From Variovorax sp. UMC13 (GTDB taxonomy: Bacteria > Pseudomonadota > Gammaproteobacteria > Burkholderiales > Burkholderiaceae_C), in contig NZ_LZZW01000036.1 in assembly GCF_014170375.1 (NCBI RefSeq), forward strand, positions 62,001 to 126,000: a DNA stretch of 64,000 bases, read 5' to 3'. Positions 42,610 through 51,555 of this stretch are shown here, piece by piece; the first letter of the stretch is position 1; every line of letters begins with the position of its first letter. The notes under the pieces were generated by a model, which worked only from the letters and a program-made list of their open reading frames with translations, had not been told where the DNA came from and searched no databases. The position numbers and the translations under genes were made by a program.

Positions 42610-43368
42610 ATGGCCGATGCTTCCGCCGCGCGCACCAAGGCGGTTTTCGAATTCAAGAGCGCCACGCTGCCGCTGGTGGCGCTGATCCTCAAGACGACGG
42701 ACCTCGGCGTGCTGACGACGGCGCTCGACGCCCAGCTGGCCGACTCGCCCGACTTTTTCGAGCAGGAGCCGGTGGTCATCGACCTGTCCCAGCTGCCCGA
42801 GGACGACACGGCCGCCCCGCTCGACTTCACAGTGCTGCGCGACCTGCTCGCGCGCCACCAGACCCAGCCGATCGCGGTGCGCGGCGGCAACGACGCCCAG
42901 AACGCCGCGGCGCGCGCCGCCGGCCTGTCGATCGCCGCGATGCCGGTCACGCCCACCCCGCGCGCACCCGCGCCGCCTTCCGCGGCCCCGGCCAGCGAGG
43001 CGCCGCAGATCGTGCGCGAGGTGCAGGTGCCCGCCAACGGCACGCTGGTCATCGACCGGCCGCTGCGCTCGGGCCAGCAGGTCTACGCCCGCGGCGGCGA
43101 CGTGATCGTGATGGCGGTGGTGAACTTCGGCGCCGAGGTCATCGCCGACGGCAACGTGCATGTCTACGCACCGCTGCGCGGCAAGGCCATCGCCGGCGCG
43201 CGCGGCAACACCGAGGCCCGCATCTTCACAACCTGCATGGAAGCGCAGCTGGTGGCGATCGCCGGCATCTACCGCACCTCCGAAATCGCGCTGCCGGCCA
43301 ACCTGGCGGGCAAGGCGGTCCAGATCCATCTGGACGACAAGAAAATTCTCATGGAGCCGATCCTCTGA
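42610..43368 (+). CDS. minC: septum-site-determining protein MinC
   Basis: A 252-residue MinC. The N-terminal domain (~10-110) is FKSATLPLVALILKTTDLG; the C-terminal beta-helix has RSGQQVYARGGDVIVMAVVN, GAEVIADGNVHVYAPLRGKA and the final PANLAGKAVQIHL. It inhibits FtsZ polymerisation away from mid-cell and is carried by MinD. A Pro/Ala-rich linker (~115-135) joins the domains. It leads the minCDE operon. Confidence 0.97.
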   Translation: MADASAARTKAVFEFKSATLPLVALILKTTDLGVLTTALDAQLADSPDFFEQEPVVIDLSQLPEDDTAAPLDFTVLRDLLARHQTQPIAVRGGNDAQNAAARAAGLSIAAMPVTPTPRAPAPPSAAPASEAPQIVREVQVPANGTLVIDRPLRSGQQVYARGGDVIVMAVVNFGAEVIADGNVHVYAPLRGKAIAGARGNTEARIFTTCMEAQLVAIAGIYRTSEIALPANLAGKAVQIHLDDKKILMEPIL

Positions 43369-43421
43369 TCGCCGCTCCCGCAGCAGCAACTGAACAACCG
43401 GATAACGAAAGAGGAACGGCA

Positions 43422-44237
43422 ATGGCCAAAATTGTGGTGGTGACCTCGGGCAAGGGCGGCGTCGGCAAGACGACCACGAGCGCAAGCTTCGCGTCGGGCC
43501 TGGCCCTGGCGGGCAAGAAGACGGCCGTGATCGACTTCGACGTCGGCCTGCGCAACCTCGACCTGATCATGGGCTGCGAACGCCGCGTGGTGTACGACCT
43601 GATCAACGTGATCCAGGGCGAGGCCAACCTGAACCAGGCGCTGATCAAGGACAAGCAGTGCGACAACCTGTTCGTGCTGGCCGCCTCGCAGACGCGCGAC
43701 AAGGAAGCCCTGACCGAGGAAGGCGTCGAGAAGGTGCTCAAGGACCTGGCGGCGATGGACTTCGACTACATCGTCTGCGACTCCCCCGCGGGCATCGAGA
43801 CCGGCGCCATGATGGCCATGCACTTCGCCGACGAGGCGCTGATCGTGACCAACCCCGAAGTCTCCTCGGTGCGCGACTCCGACCGCATCCTGGGCATGCT
43901 GGGCAGCAAGACCCAGCGCGCCAAGGACGGCGGCGAGCCGATCAAGGAGCACCTGCTGATCACCCGCTACAACCCGAACCGCGTGGCCGGCGGCCAGATG
44001 CTGTCGCTGGAAGACATCCAGGACATCCTGCGCATCAAGCTGATCGGCGTGATCCCGGAATCGGAAACCGTGCTGAACGCCTCCAACCAGGGCATCCCCG
44101 CGATCCACGACAAGGGCACCGACGTGTCGGAGGCCTACAGCGACGTGGTGGCGCGCTTCCTCGGCGAAGACCGCCCGATGCGCTTCATCGACGCGGAGAA
44201 ACCCGGCTTCTTCAAGCGCATCTTCGGAGGCAAATGA
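43422..44237 (+). CDS. minD: septum-site-determining ATPase MinD
   Basis: A 271-residue MinD. Deviant Walker A KGGVGKTTTSA near residue 10, FDVGLRNLDLIMGCE, and the C-terminal amphipathic membrane-targeting helix (KPGFFKRIFGGK). It oscillates on the membrane with MinE and recruits MinC. AGAGGAA stands before the ATG; the stop overlaps the minE start region. Confidence 0.98.
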   Translation: MAKIVVVTSGKGGVGKTTTSASFASGLALAGKKTAVIDFDVGLRNLDLIMGCERRVVYDLINVIQGEANLNQALIKDKQCDNLFVLAASQTRDKEALTEEGVEKVLKDLAAMDFDYIVCDSPAGIETGAMMAMHFADEALIVTNPEVSSVRDSDRILGMLGSKTQRAKDGGEPIKEHLLITRYNPNRVAGGQMLSLEDIQDILRIKLIGVIPESETVLNASNQGIPAIHDKGTDVSEAYSDVVARFLGEDRPMRFIDAEKPGFFKRIFGGK

Positions 44238-44239
44238 GC

Positions 44240-44515
44240 ATGTCCTTCCTTTCCTTTCTTCTCGGCGAAAAGAAGAAGACGGCCAGCGTCGCCAAGGAAC
44301 GCCTGCAGATCATCCTGGCCCACGAGCGCTCCAGCCTGAGCGCCAAGCGGCCCGAATACCTGGCCGACCTGCAGCGCGAACTGGTGGCGGTGATCTCCAA
44401 GTACGTGTCGATCAGCCCCGAGGACATCAAGGTCCACCTGGAACGCCAGGACGACCTGGAAGTGCTGGACATCAAGATCGAACTGCCCGAAAGCACGGCC
44501 GTCCCGGCCCGCTGA
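44240..44515 (+). CDS. minE: cell division topological specificity factor MinE
   Basis: A 91-residue MinE: MSFLSFLLGEKKKTASVAKE is the membrane/MinD-binding start, then RLQIILAHER and the dimerisation domain (DIKVHLERQDDLEVLDIKIEL). It drives MinD off the membrane. GGAGG is nine bases before this ATG; an in-frame ATG two codons earlier (44234, overlapping the minD stop) has only three bases spacing and was ranked second. Confidence 0.96.
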   Translation: MSFLSFLLGEKKKTASVAKERLQIILAHERSSLSAKRPEYLADLQRELVAVISKYVSISPEDIKVHLERQDDLEVLDIKIELPESTAVPAR

Positions 44516-44619
44516 GGCCTTCTTCGCTTCGACCGCGCGCATCCGCGCGCTAGAGTCGGGGGGCAGGGAGGGGCAAAGCCGCCACGGCACACGATGGCGC
44601 ACGACCCCTGGAGTTGCAG

Positions 44620-47070
44620 ATGACGACATTGAAGCCCCTCGAGTGGGACGCGCCCAAGAAGGCAACGCCTGCCGAATCGGCGGACGCCGAAGGTTTTTTG
44701 TGGCCCAGCCCGCCGGGCGGCGCCTACCCGCCCCCGCGCGTGCAGACCGAGCCCCTGCCCTGCGACATCCGCGGCACCAACGGCCAGCACGCGGCCGGCC
44801 GCATGACCTTCTTCATTCCCGACCAGGCCGTGGCGCTGGTGCAGCTGCCGCGCGCGCGCACCACGGTGCCGCTGCGCTTCGACCAGTTCCAGTCGATCAT
44901 GCTGACCACCCCGATGGCGCCGCTGGCCACGCCCGCGGTGGACCCGCAGTCGGGCGTGCCGCGCGAGCCGGCCAGCGCCGCGGTGCGCGTGATCATGAAG
45001 GACGGCACCGAGCGCCAGAGCCGCACGGTCGGCCATGTGGAGAGCCCGTTCGGCCTGTTCCTGTTCCCGCCGGCCGGTGAAGACGGCGGCGTGCTGCGCG
45101 AGTTCCTGCCGCGCTCGGCCTTCGCCCGCTTCGAGGTCGACGCCCCCTCCGACGACGGCGACCCGGCGCAAGCGCTGTCCACGCCGCTGCTGTCGCGCAT
45201 CGTCACCACCGCCGCCGAGCTGGTCGAGGCGCTGCAGCACCAGGCGCGCATGCCGATGGTGCGCATCGGCGAAGCGCTGATCTCGCTGGGCATGGTGAGC
45301 GCCGACGACCTGCGCGATGCGCTGGCCCACCAGCAGAAGGACCGCGGCGTGCCGCTGGGCGAGCTGCTGGTGCGCCGCGGCGTGGTGTCGCGGGCCGACC
45401 TGCAGGTGGCGCTGACGCGCAAGATGGGCTACCCGCTGGTCGACGTCGACGTGTTCGTGCCCGAGCCCGAGGCGCTGCGCAAGATCGCCTATGCCGCGGC
45501 CCAGCGCCTGCAGGTGATGCCGCTGATGATGAGCGAGGGCCGGCTGGTGGTGGCGCTGGACGATCCGGCCAACCGCCGCGCGGCGGTCGACGAGGTCGAG
45601 TTCATCGCCCAGATGAAGGTGGCGCCGGTGCTGGCGCAGTGCCGCGACATGGAGCGCGGGCTGCACGCCGCCTACGACAAGATCGGCGCAGCCTCGGACA
45701 GCCGCTTCTCGCAGGCGTTGCGCCCGATCGAGTTCGAGCCGGGCGACACCACGGCGCTGGTCGAGTCGCTCGAGAAGGAAGGCGAGGACCGGGTCGACGA
45801 GGACGCGCCGATCGAGCAGTCCGACAACTCGCTGGTCAAGCTGATCAACCGGATGATCCTGGAGGCGCACACGGGCGGCGTGTCGGACATCCACATCGAG
45901 AGCTACCCCGGCCGCGAGAAGATCCGCATCCGCTTCCGCAAGGACGGCCTGCTGCGCACCTACCTCGAGCTGCCCTCGAACTACCGCAACGCGATGATCG
46001 CGCGCATCAAGATCATGTGCGACCTCGACATCAGCGAGCGCCGCAAGCCGCAGGACGGCAAGATCAACTTCGCCAAGTTCTCGCCCCAGCACCGCATCGA
46101 ACTGCGCGTGGCCACCATCCCCACCAACAGCGGCCTGGAAGACGTGGTGATGCGGATCCTGGCCTCGGCCAAGCCGATCGCGCTCGACCGGCTGGGCCTG
46201 TCGGAGCTCAACCTGGAGCGCCTGCGCCACGCGGTCGAGCGGCCCTACGGCATGGTGCTGTGCGTGGGCCCCACGGGCTCGGGCAAGACCACCACGCTGC
46301 ACTCGGCGCTGAGCCACATCAACGTGCCCGAGCGCAAGATCTGGACCGCCGAGGACCCGATCGAAATCACCCAGCCCGGCCTGCGCCAGGTGCAGGTGAA
46401 CCCGCGCATCGACTGGACCTTCGCCAAGGCGCTGCGGGCCTTCCTGCGGGCCGACCCGGACGTGATCATGGTGGGCGAAATCCGCGACGAGGAGACCGCC
46501 AAGATGGCGGTCGAGGCCTCGCTCACGGGCCACCTGGTGCTGTCCACCCTGCACACCAACAGCGCGCCCGAGACCGTGACCCGCCTGCTCGACATGGGCA
46601 TGGACCCGTTCAACTTCGCCGACTCGCTGCTGGCCGTGCTGGCCCAGCGGCTGGTGCGCCGGCTCTGCACCCACTGCCGCACGAACCGCGACGCGACCGA
46701 TGCCGAGATCGAGGAGCTGATGGGCGACTACCTGCGCGCCTACGGCGAGGCCGAACAGCCGCCCGAGACCAGCGAAGAGGTGCTGGCGCGCTGGACTGCG
46801 CGCCACGGCCAGAACGGCCGGCTGCAGATGTACGCCAGCCCGGGCTGCTCCTTCTGCGACCAGACCGGCTTCAAGGGCCGGGCCGGGCTGCACGAGCTGA
46901 TGGTGATCTCACGCGAGCTGCGCCACCTGGTGCAGACGGGCGCCCGCGCCGAGGCGCTGCAGGCGACCGCGCTGCGCGAGGGCATGCGCACGCTGCGCCA
47001 GGACGGCATCGACAAGGTGCTGGCCGGGCAGACGACCATCGAGGAAGTGCGGTCCACCAGCAACGTCTGA
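44620..47070 (+). CDS. GspE/PilB-family secretion ATPase with long N-terminal extension
   Basis: An 816-residue traffic ATPase. Residues ~1-190 are an unassigned Pro-rich/beta region (RMTFFIPDQAVALVQLPRA) not seen in ordinary GspE. Then come an MshEN-type domain (IGEALISLGMVSADDLRDAL), the ATPase core with Walker A GPTGSGKTTT (Lys556), Walker B DPDVIMVGEIRDEETA and the His box LSTLHTNSAPETV, and a zinc module with CTHC and CSFC. Such proteins power type II secretion or type IV pilus assembly. None of those genes is nearby. GGAG stands six bases before the ATG; an upstream TTG is possible but less likely. Confidence 0.9.
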   Translation: MTTLKPLEWDAPKKATPAESADAEGFLWPSPPGGAYPPPRVQTEPLPCDIRGTNGQHAAGRMTFFIPDQAVALVQLPRARTTVPLRFDQFQSIMLTTPMAPLATPAVDPQSGVPREPASAAVRVIMKDGTERQSRTVGHVESPFGLFLFPPAGEDGGVLREFLPRSAFARFEVDAPSDDGDPAQALSTPLLSRIVTTAAELVEALQHQARMPMVRIGEALISLGMVSADDLRDALAHQQKDRGVPLGELLVRRGVVSRADLQVALTRKMGYPLVDVDVFVPEPEALRKIAYAAAQRLQVMPLMMSEGRLVVALDDPANRRAAVDEVEFIAQMKVAPVLAQCRDMERGLHAAYDKIGAASDSRFSQALRPIEFEPGDTTALVESLEKEGEDRVDEDAPIEQSDNSLVKLINRMILEAHTGGVSDIHIESYPGREKIRIRFRKDGLLRTYLELPSNYRNAMIARIKIMCDLDISERRKPQDGKINFAKFSPQHRIELRVATIPTNSGLEDVVMRILASAKPIALDRLGLSELNLERLRHAVERPYGMVLCVGPTGSGKTTTLHSALSHINVPERKIWTAEDPIEITQPGLRQVQVNPRIDWTFAKALRAFLRADPDVIMVGEIRDEETAKMAVEASLTGHLVLSTLHTNSAPETVTRLLDMGMDPFNFADSLLAVLAQRLVRRLCTHCRTNRDATDAEIEELMGDYLRAYGEAEQPPETSEEVLARWTARHGQNGRLQMYASPGCSFCDQTGFKGRAGLHELMVISRELRHLVQTGARAEALQATALREGMRTLRQDGIDKVLAGQTTIEEVRSTSNV

Positions 47071-47187
47071 AGCCTGGAGCGGGGCTTCTGTGTGCCAAGG
47101 TACACAGCCGCGCAAATAAGTTGAGGAGACTGTCACCTGCAAGAGGTACATTGGACTTCATTCCTCAGCTTCCGGAACGGATCCGCC

Positions 47188-47439
47188 ATGGCATCGAACC
47201 AGCAGACGCGCGTTGAGTTGAAGGCGGCAGCCGCCGCCGTGGTGCGCGAACGATTGCGCCAGGCCCTGCCGCTCACGGTCGAACGGCTGAACCACCGCCA
47301 GGCCGACCTGATCGAGGACAGCGACATCGAAGCCTACGTGGGCCTCAACTGGCTCGAATGGCACGGCGGCGGCCTGCGCCTGACCATCACCGGGCGCAAC
47401 GTCTGCGCCCAGATGACCACCGCGCCGGCCTCGGTCTGA
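47188..47439 (+). CDS. small conserved-looking hypothetical protein
   Basis: An 83-residue soluble protein, not recognised. It has a helical Ala/Arg-rich first half (ELKAAAAAVVRERLRQAL), then DLIEDSDIEAYVGLNWLEWHGGGLRLTITG, which looks like a compact beta part. Its position between the ATPase gene and an outward-facing RcnB gene gives no clue. Codon use is like the neighbours. A plausible stand-alone gene with its own promoter, which was not pinpointed. Confidence 0.7.
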   Translation: MASNQQTRVELKAAAAAVVRERLRQALPLTVERLNHRQADLIEDSDIEAYVGLNWLEWHGGGLRLTITGRNVCAQMTTAPASV

Positions 47440-47463
47440 CCCCGGGCCGGCGGGCGCCGCAGC

Positions 47464-47904
47464 TTACTGCGCGGCGATGATCTGCGCGATCACACCGGTC
47501 GCGATGGCGGCAAGCACGAAGTCGCCGCCCACGCCGACCCACTGGTAGCCGCGCGGCGGCTGCTGCAGGCGATGGCCACGCCAGTCGTCCACCACATAGT
47601 TGCGGCCGCGGTACTCGGTCGGCACCCGGCCGCCCCGACGCCACTCGACGTGCGGCTGCGGATAGCCGCGGCGATCTGCGAAGCGGCCGTCGCGGTAATC
47701 CTGGCGGTCGTAGCGCTGCTGGTTGTAGCGCTGGTCCTGGCGTTGCTCGTGGGGGCTCTTGATGTAGAGCTGCCCCGGGCGCGGTGGACCGCGATAGTCC
47801 CGGTCGTCGCCTCGGCGATCCTGGGCGAAGGCGCTTCCGGCCATGCACAGTGCGAGCACGCCGGCCACGAGAGTGGTGACGCGCTTGGATCTGTTGTTGT
47901 TCAT
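47464..47904 (-). CDS. RcnB-like periplasmic protein
   Basis: A 146-residue protein with a signal peptide (TTLVAGVLALCMAGSAFA, cleaved before QDRRGDD) followed by an Arg/Tyr/Gln-rich region and the RcnB-type end: VPTEYRGRNYVVDDWRGHRL, QPPRGYQWVGVGGDFVLAAI. RcnB of E. coli affects nickel/cobalt efflux, but most members are uncharacterised. AGGAG stands before the ATG. No metal pump lies next to it. Confidence 0.85.
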   Translation of the reverse strand: MNNNRSKRVTTLVAGVLALCMAGSAFAQDRRGDDRDYRGPPRPGQLYIKSPHEQRQDQRYNQQRYDRQDYRDGRFADRRGYPQPHVEWRRGGRVPTEYRGRNYVVDDWRGHRLQQPPRGYQWVGVGGDFVLAAIATGVIAQIIAAQ

Positions 47905-48034
47905 CTGGAACTCCTTCTGCGTTGGATGAGGGTTTCAGTATCGGCAGGCCGCGTGTCGCGCAGCCACGGCGCAGGTGCGCATCGCGTGAAGGCGGTAAGC
48001 GCGCGTATCCGTACGCGAACACGCCTGCGCCGCC

Positions 48035-48415
48035 TCAGGACGGCGACATCTGCGTGCTCTGCGGCCCCACGGGCGGCGGGGCCGGATGGCGCGTGCCGCC
48101 CGGCAGCTTGCGGCCCAGCGATTCGCCGGCCCGGCGCACCGCCCGGCTGGCGCGCTCGGACACGTTGTCGACGCCGCGGCGGGTGGCGCCCTCGGCGCGG
48201 TCCACCCCACGACCCGCGGCATCGGCGCCGCGCTTCGCGCTGCCCAGTACCGTGCCGTCGCGCGGTGGTGGCGGCGTCTTGAGGGTCTGCGCGCGCTGGG
48301 CGCGCGGCGGGTTGTCGGCGTTCTGGGCCTGGGCCGCGGCGGGCAGCCCCAGCGCAAGGCCCAGCAGGGCGCCCAGGAACCAGGCGGGTGAAAGAGAAGA
48401 AGCTGAGGAGTTCAT
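48035..48415 (-). CDS. small exported basic protein of unknown function
   Basis: A 126-residue protein with a signal peptide (PAWFLGALLGLALGLPAAAQA, then QNADNPP). The mature part is Arg/Pro/Gly-rich and shows a loose periodic pattern (AKRGADAAGRGVDRAEGATRRGVDNVSERASRAVRRAGESL), which suggests an amphipathic helix or a disordered envelope protein. It is on the same strand as the RcnB-like gene, 130 bp away. I do not recognise it. Confidence 0.6.
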   Translation of the reverse strand: MNSSASSLSPAWFLGALLGLALGLPAAAQAQNADNPPRAQRAQTLKTPPPPRDGTVLGSAKRGADAAGRGVDRAEGATRRGVDNVSERASRAVRRAGESLGRKLPGGTRHPAPPPVGPQSTQMSPS

Positions 48416-48446
48416 CGGAGCGCTCCTTGAAGGCGGCGGGACAGGA

Positions 48447-49043
48447 TCAGGTCGGCGATGCCTTCGCATCCTGCGCGTCCTCGGCCGCGGCGCGCGTCAG
48501 ACGTTCGCTCTTCCAGTACACATCGTCGCCACCGTCGATCCGGTTGAGCACCCGCGCCAGCACGAACAGCAAGTCGCTCAGGCGGTTGAGGTAGTGGCGC
48601 AGCGAGGCGTTGATCGCCTCAGCCGCGCCCAGCGCCACCACGGCCCGTTCGGCCCGCCGCGCCACGGTGCGGCACACATGGGCCAGCGAGGCCGCGCGCG
48701 TGCCCGCCGGCAGGATGAACTCGGCCAGCCGCGGCAGGGCCGCGTTGTGCGCAGCCAGCGCCTGGTCGAGCTGCAGCAGGGCCTCGTCCTTGAGCAGCGT
48801 GTAGCCGGGCATCGAGAGCTCGCCCCCCAGGTTGAACAGCTGGTGCTGCACGTCGACCAGCAGCTCGCGCACCGGCCCCGGCATCGGCTCGCAGAGCAGC
48901 ACGCCGATCTGTGAGTTGAGCTCGTCGACGTCGCCCATGGCCTGCACCCGCAGGTGGTCCTTGGGGACGCGGGTGTTGTCGCCCAGGCCGGTGCTGCCGT
49001 CGTCGCCGGTGCGCGTCGCGATCTGCGTGAGTCGATTGCCCAT
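48447..49043 (-). CDS. cob(I)alamin adenosyltransferase, PduO type
   Basis: A 198-residue adenosyltransferase: TRTGDDGSTGLGD at the N-terminus is the ATP-binding loop of PduO-type enzymes, and CRTVARRAERAVVALG with LRHYLNRLSDLLFVLAR form the cobalamin site. It transfers adenosyl from ATP to cob(I)alamin to make coenzyme B12. No other cobalamin gene is in the window. It is divergent from the FAD-linked dehydrogenase gene, 58 bp away. Confidence 0.94.
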   Translation of the reverse strand: MGNRLTQIATRTGDDGSTGLGDNTRVPKDHLRVQAMGDVDELNSQIGVLLCEPMPGPVRELLVDVQHQLFNLGGELSMPGYTLLKDEALLQLDQALAAHNAALPRLAEFILPAGTRAASLAHVCRTVARRAERAVVALGAAEAINASLRHYLNRLSDLLFVLARVLNRIDGGDDVYWKSERLTRAAAEDAQDAKASPT

Positions 49044-49101
49044 GGAAGTGCCTTGGAAGAGTGCTGTTCTTAGAATGGTAGACCGCTCCTGGAGACCCAC
49101 G

Positions 49102-50526
49102 ATGAACGCGCCCGCCACCGCCGACCAGCTCTTGCCCGAATTCCACCTGCGCGAGGTGCCCGCGGCGCTGGTCGACGCGCTCAAGGCGCGCTTCGACCAG
49201 CGCTGCTCGACCGCGCTGGCGGTGCGCACCCAGCACGGCCGCGACGAGTCCTCCTTCGAGGCGCCGCCGCCCGCGGCCGTGGTGTTCGCCGAGAGCACGC
49301 AGGACGTGGCCGATGCCGTGCGGCTGGCCGGCGCGCACAGCGTGCCGGTGATTCCCTTCGGCGTCGGTTCGTCGCTGGAAGGCCACCTGCTGGCCGTCCA
49401 GGGCGGCATCAGCCTCGACCTGGGGCGCATGAACCGCGTGCTGTCGATCAACGCCGACGACCTCACGGTCACGGTGCAGCCCGGCGTCACGCGCAAGCAG
49501 CTCAACGACGAGATCAAGAGCACCGGCCTGTTCTTCCCCATCGACCCGGGCGCCGACGCCTCCATCGGCGGCATGGTCGCCACCCGCGCCAGCGGCACGA
49601 ACGCGGTGCGCTACGGCACCATGCGCGAGAACGTGCTGGGCCTCGAAGTGGTGACGGCCGCCGGCGAAACGATCCGCACCGGCACCCGCGCGCGCAAGTC
49701 CTCGGCCGGCTACGACCTCACGCGGCTGATGGTCGGCAGCGAAGGCACGCTGGGCGTGGTGACCGAGATCACTCTGCGCATCTACCCGCTGCCCGAGGCG
49801 GTGTCGGCCGCCATCTGCTCCTTCCCGAGCATCGAGGCCGCGGTGCGCACCACCATCGAGACGATCCAGCTGGGCGTGCCGATCGCGCGCGTCGAGCTGA
49901 TCGACGTGAACACCGTGCGCATGGTCAACGCCTACGCCAAGCTGGGCCTGCGCGAGGAGCCGATGCTGCTGATGGAATTCCACGGCTCGCCCGCGGGCGT
50001 CAAGGAGCAGGCCGAGACGGTGCAGGAACTGGCCAGCGGCCATGGCGGCAACGCCTTCGAATGGGCCACCACGCCCGAGGAACGCACCCGCCTGTGGACC
50101 GCACGGCACAACGCCTACTTCGCCGCCATCCAGTCGCGCCCGGGCTGCCGCGCGATCTCGACCGACACCTGCGTGCCGATCTCGCGCCTGGCCGACTGCC
50201 TGCTCGACTCGGTGGCCGAGGCCGACGCCAGCGGCATTCCCTACTTCCTGGTAGGCCACGTGGGCGACGGCAACTTCCACTTCGGCTACCTGATCGACCC
50301 CAACGACGCCGAGGAACGCGCCAAGGCCGAGGTGCTCAACCATGCGCTGGTCTCGCGCGCGATCGCGCTGGAAGGCACCTGCAGCGGCGAGCACGGCATC
50401 GGGCTGCACAAGATGGGCTTCCTGGTCGACGAGGCCGGCGCGGGCGCGGTCGACATGATGCGCACCATCAAGCGCGCGCTGGACCCGAAGAACATCATGA
50501 ACCCGGGGAAGATCTTCAGCCTCTGA
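49102..50526 (+). CDS. FAD-linked D-2-hydroxyacid dehydrogenase (D-lactate/glycolate type)
   Basis: A 474-residue member of the VAO/GlcD family. FAD binding: PFGVGSSLEGHL and DPGADASIGGMVATRASG. C-terminal signature: VGHVGDGNFHFG, LEGTCSGEHGIGLHK and NPGKIFSL, as in D-lactate dehydrogenase (cytochrome) and glycolate oxidase GlcD. It oxidises a D-2-hydroxy acid to the 2-oxo acid and passes electrons to the chain. No glcE/glcF partner is adjacent, favouring the single-subunit D-lactate type. GGAG stands before the ATG; a bidirectional terminator follows. Confidence 0.92.
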   Translation: MNAPATADQLLPEFHLREVPAALVDALKARFDQRCSTALAVRTQHGRDESSFEAPPPAAVVFAESTQDVADAVRLAGAHSVPVIPFGVGSSLEGHLLAVQGGISLDLGRMNRVLSINADDLTVTVQPGVTRKQLNDEIKSTGLFFPIDPGADASIGGMVATRASGTNAVRYGTMRENVLGLEVVTAAGETIRTGTRARKSSAGYDLTRLMVGSEGTLGVVTEITLRIYPLPEAVSAAICSFPSIEAAVRTTIETIQLGVPIARVELIDVNTVRMVNAYAKLGLREEPMLLMEFHGSPAGVKEQAETVQELASGHGGNAFEWATTPEERTRLWTARHNAYFAAIQSRPGCRAISTDTCVPISRLADCLLDSVAEADASGIPYFLVGHVGDGNFHFGYLIDPNDAEERAKAEVLNHALVSRAIALEGTCSGEHGIGLHKMGFLVDEAGAGAVDMMRTIKRALDPKNIMNPGKIFSL

Positions 50527-50538
50527 TCTGTCACCCCG

Positions 50539-50579
50539 GCAAAAAGCCCGGCCGCTCGCGAGAGCGCCGGGCTTTTTGC
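50539..50579. terminator. bidirectional Rho-independent terminator
   Basis: GCAAAAAGCCCGGC and GCCGGGCTTTTTGC form a perfect 14-bp inverted repeat around a 13-base loop, with an A-run on one side and a T-run on the other. It sits between the convergent dehydrogenase and parB genes and can stop transcription from both. Confidence 0.92.
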
Positions 50580-50593
50580 ATGGCGTGCGGGCC

Positions 50594-51550
50594 TCAGGTG
50601 GCCGTCTGCCGGATCCGGTCGATCAGACCGTTGAGCGCCTCCAGCGAGCCGAAATGGATCGCCAGTTCGCCGCTCTCCTCGACCTTGCCGCCACGCTTGC
50701 TGCGCTTCTTGATCCGCACCTCGACCTCGGCGGTCAGCAGGTCGGCCAGCTCTTCCTCGACCCGCAGCAGGTCGCGCGACTTGTCGGCCGCGCCGTTGCG
50801 GCGCGGCGAGGGCGTGAGGCTGAAGTCGGCGGCCAGCTTCTTGACCAGCGCCTCGGCCTCGCGCACCGACATCTTCTTGCCCGCGATCTGGTTGGCGGCC
50901 GTGATCTGGGTGCCCCGGTCCAGCGACAGCAGCGCGCGCGCGTGGCCCATGTCGATGTCGCCGGCCATCAGCATGGCCTGGGCGGGCTCGGCCAGGTTCA
51001 GCAGGCGCAGCAGGTTGCTGGCGGCGCTGCGCGAGCGGCCCACGGCCTGGGCCGCAGCTTCGTGCGTGAGCCCGAACTCCGCCACCAGGCGCTGCAGGCC
51101 CTGCGCCTCTTCCAGCGGGTTCAAGTCCTCGCGCTGGATGTTCTCGATCAGCGACATGGCCGCGGCGGCCTCGTTGGGCACGTCGCGCACCAGCACCGGC
51201 ACGCTGTCCAGGCCGGCCAGCTTGGCGGCGCGGAAGCGGCGCTCACCCGCGATGATCTCGAATTCGGCGTTCTTGGTGGCCGCCGACTCGGCGTCGAGGC
51301 GGCGCACCAGGATCGGCTGCATGATGCCCTGCACCTTGATGCTCTCGGCCAGCTCGTAGAGCGCGCCCTCGTCCATGCGGGTGCGCGGCTGGTAGACGCC
51401 GGCCACCATCTGCTCGAGCTTGAGCACCGTGGGCTGGGGCGCCGGGGCGTTGGCGTCGGGGGTGGCCGGTTCGTCGGCGCTGCCGTTGAAGGTGGGGCCC
51501 AGCAGGGCTTCGAGTCCGCGGCCGAGGCCCTTGGGTTTCTTGGTGGCCAT
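50594..51550 (-). CDS. parB: chromosome partitioning protein ParB
   Basis: A 318-residue ParB/Spo0J. The N-terminus KKPKGLGRGLEALLG interacts with ParA; the CTPase/ParB domain has PRTRMDEGALYELAESIKVQG and AGERRFRAAKLAG (arginine patch), followed by an HTH (GLTHEAAAQAVGRSRSAASN) and the C-terminal dimerisation domain. It loads on parS and spreads as a CTP-dependent clamp. Two parS sites are inside the nearby rsmG and mnmG genes. The start is six bases from the hydrolase stop. Confidence 0.97.
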   Translation of the reverse strand: MATKKPKGLGRGLEALLGPTFNGSADEPATPDANAPAPQPTVLKLEQMVAGVYQPRTRMDEGALYELAESIKVQGIMQPILVRRLDAESAATKNAEFEIIAGERRFRAAKLAGLDSVPVLVRDVPNEAAAAMSLIENIQREDLNPLEEAQGLQRLVAEFGLTHEAAAQAVGRSRSAASNLLRLLNLAEPAQAMLMAGDIDMGHARALLSLDRGTQITAANQIAGKKMSVREAEALVKKLAADFSLTPSPRRNGAADKSRDLLRVEEELADLLTAEVEVRIKKRSKRGGKVEESGELAIHFGSLEALNGLIDRIRQTAT

Positions 51551-51555
51551 CGAGG

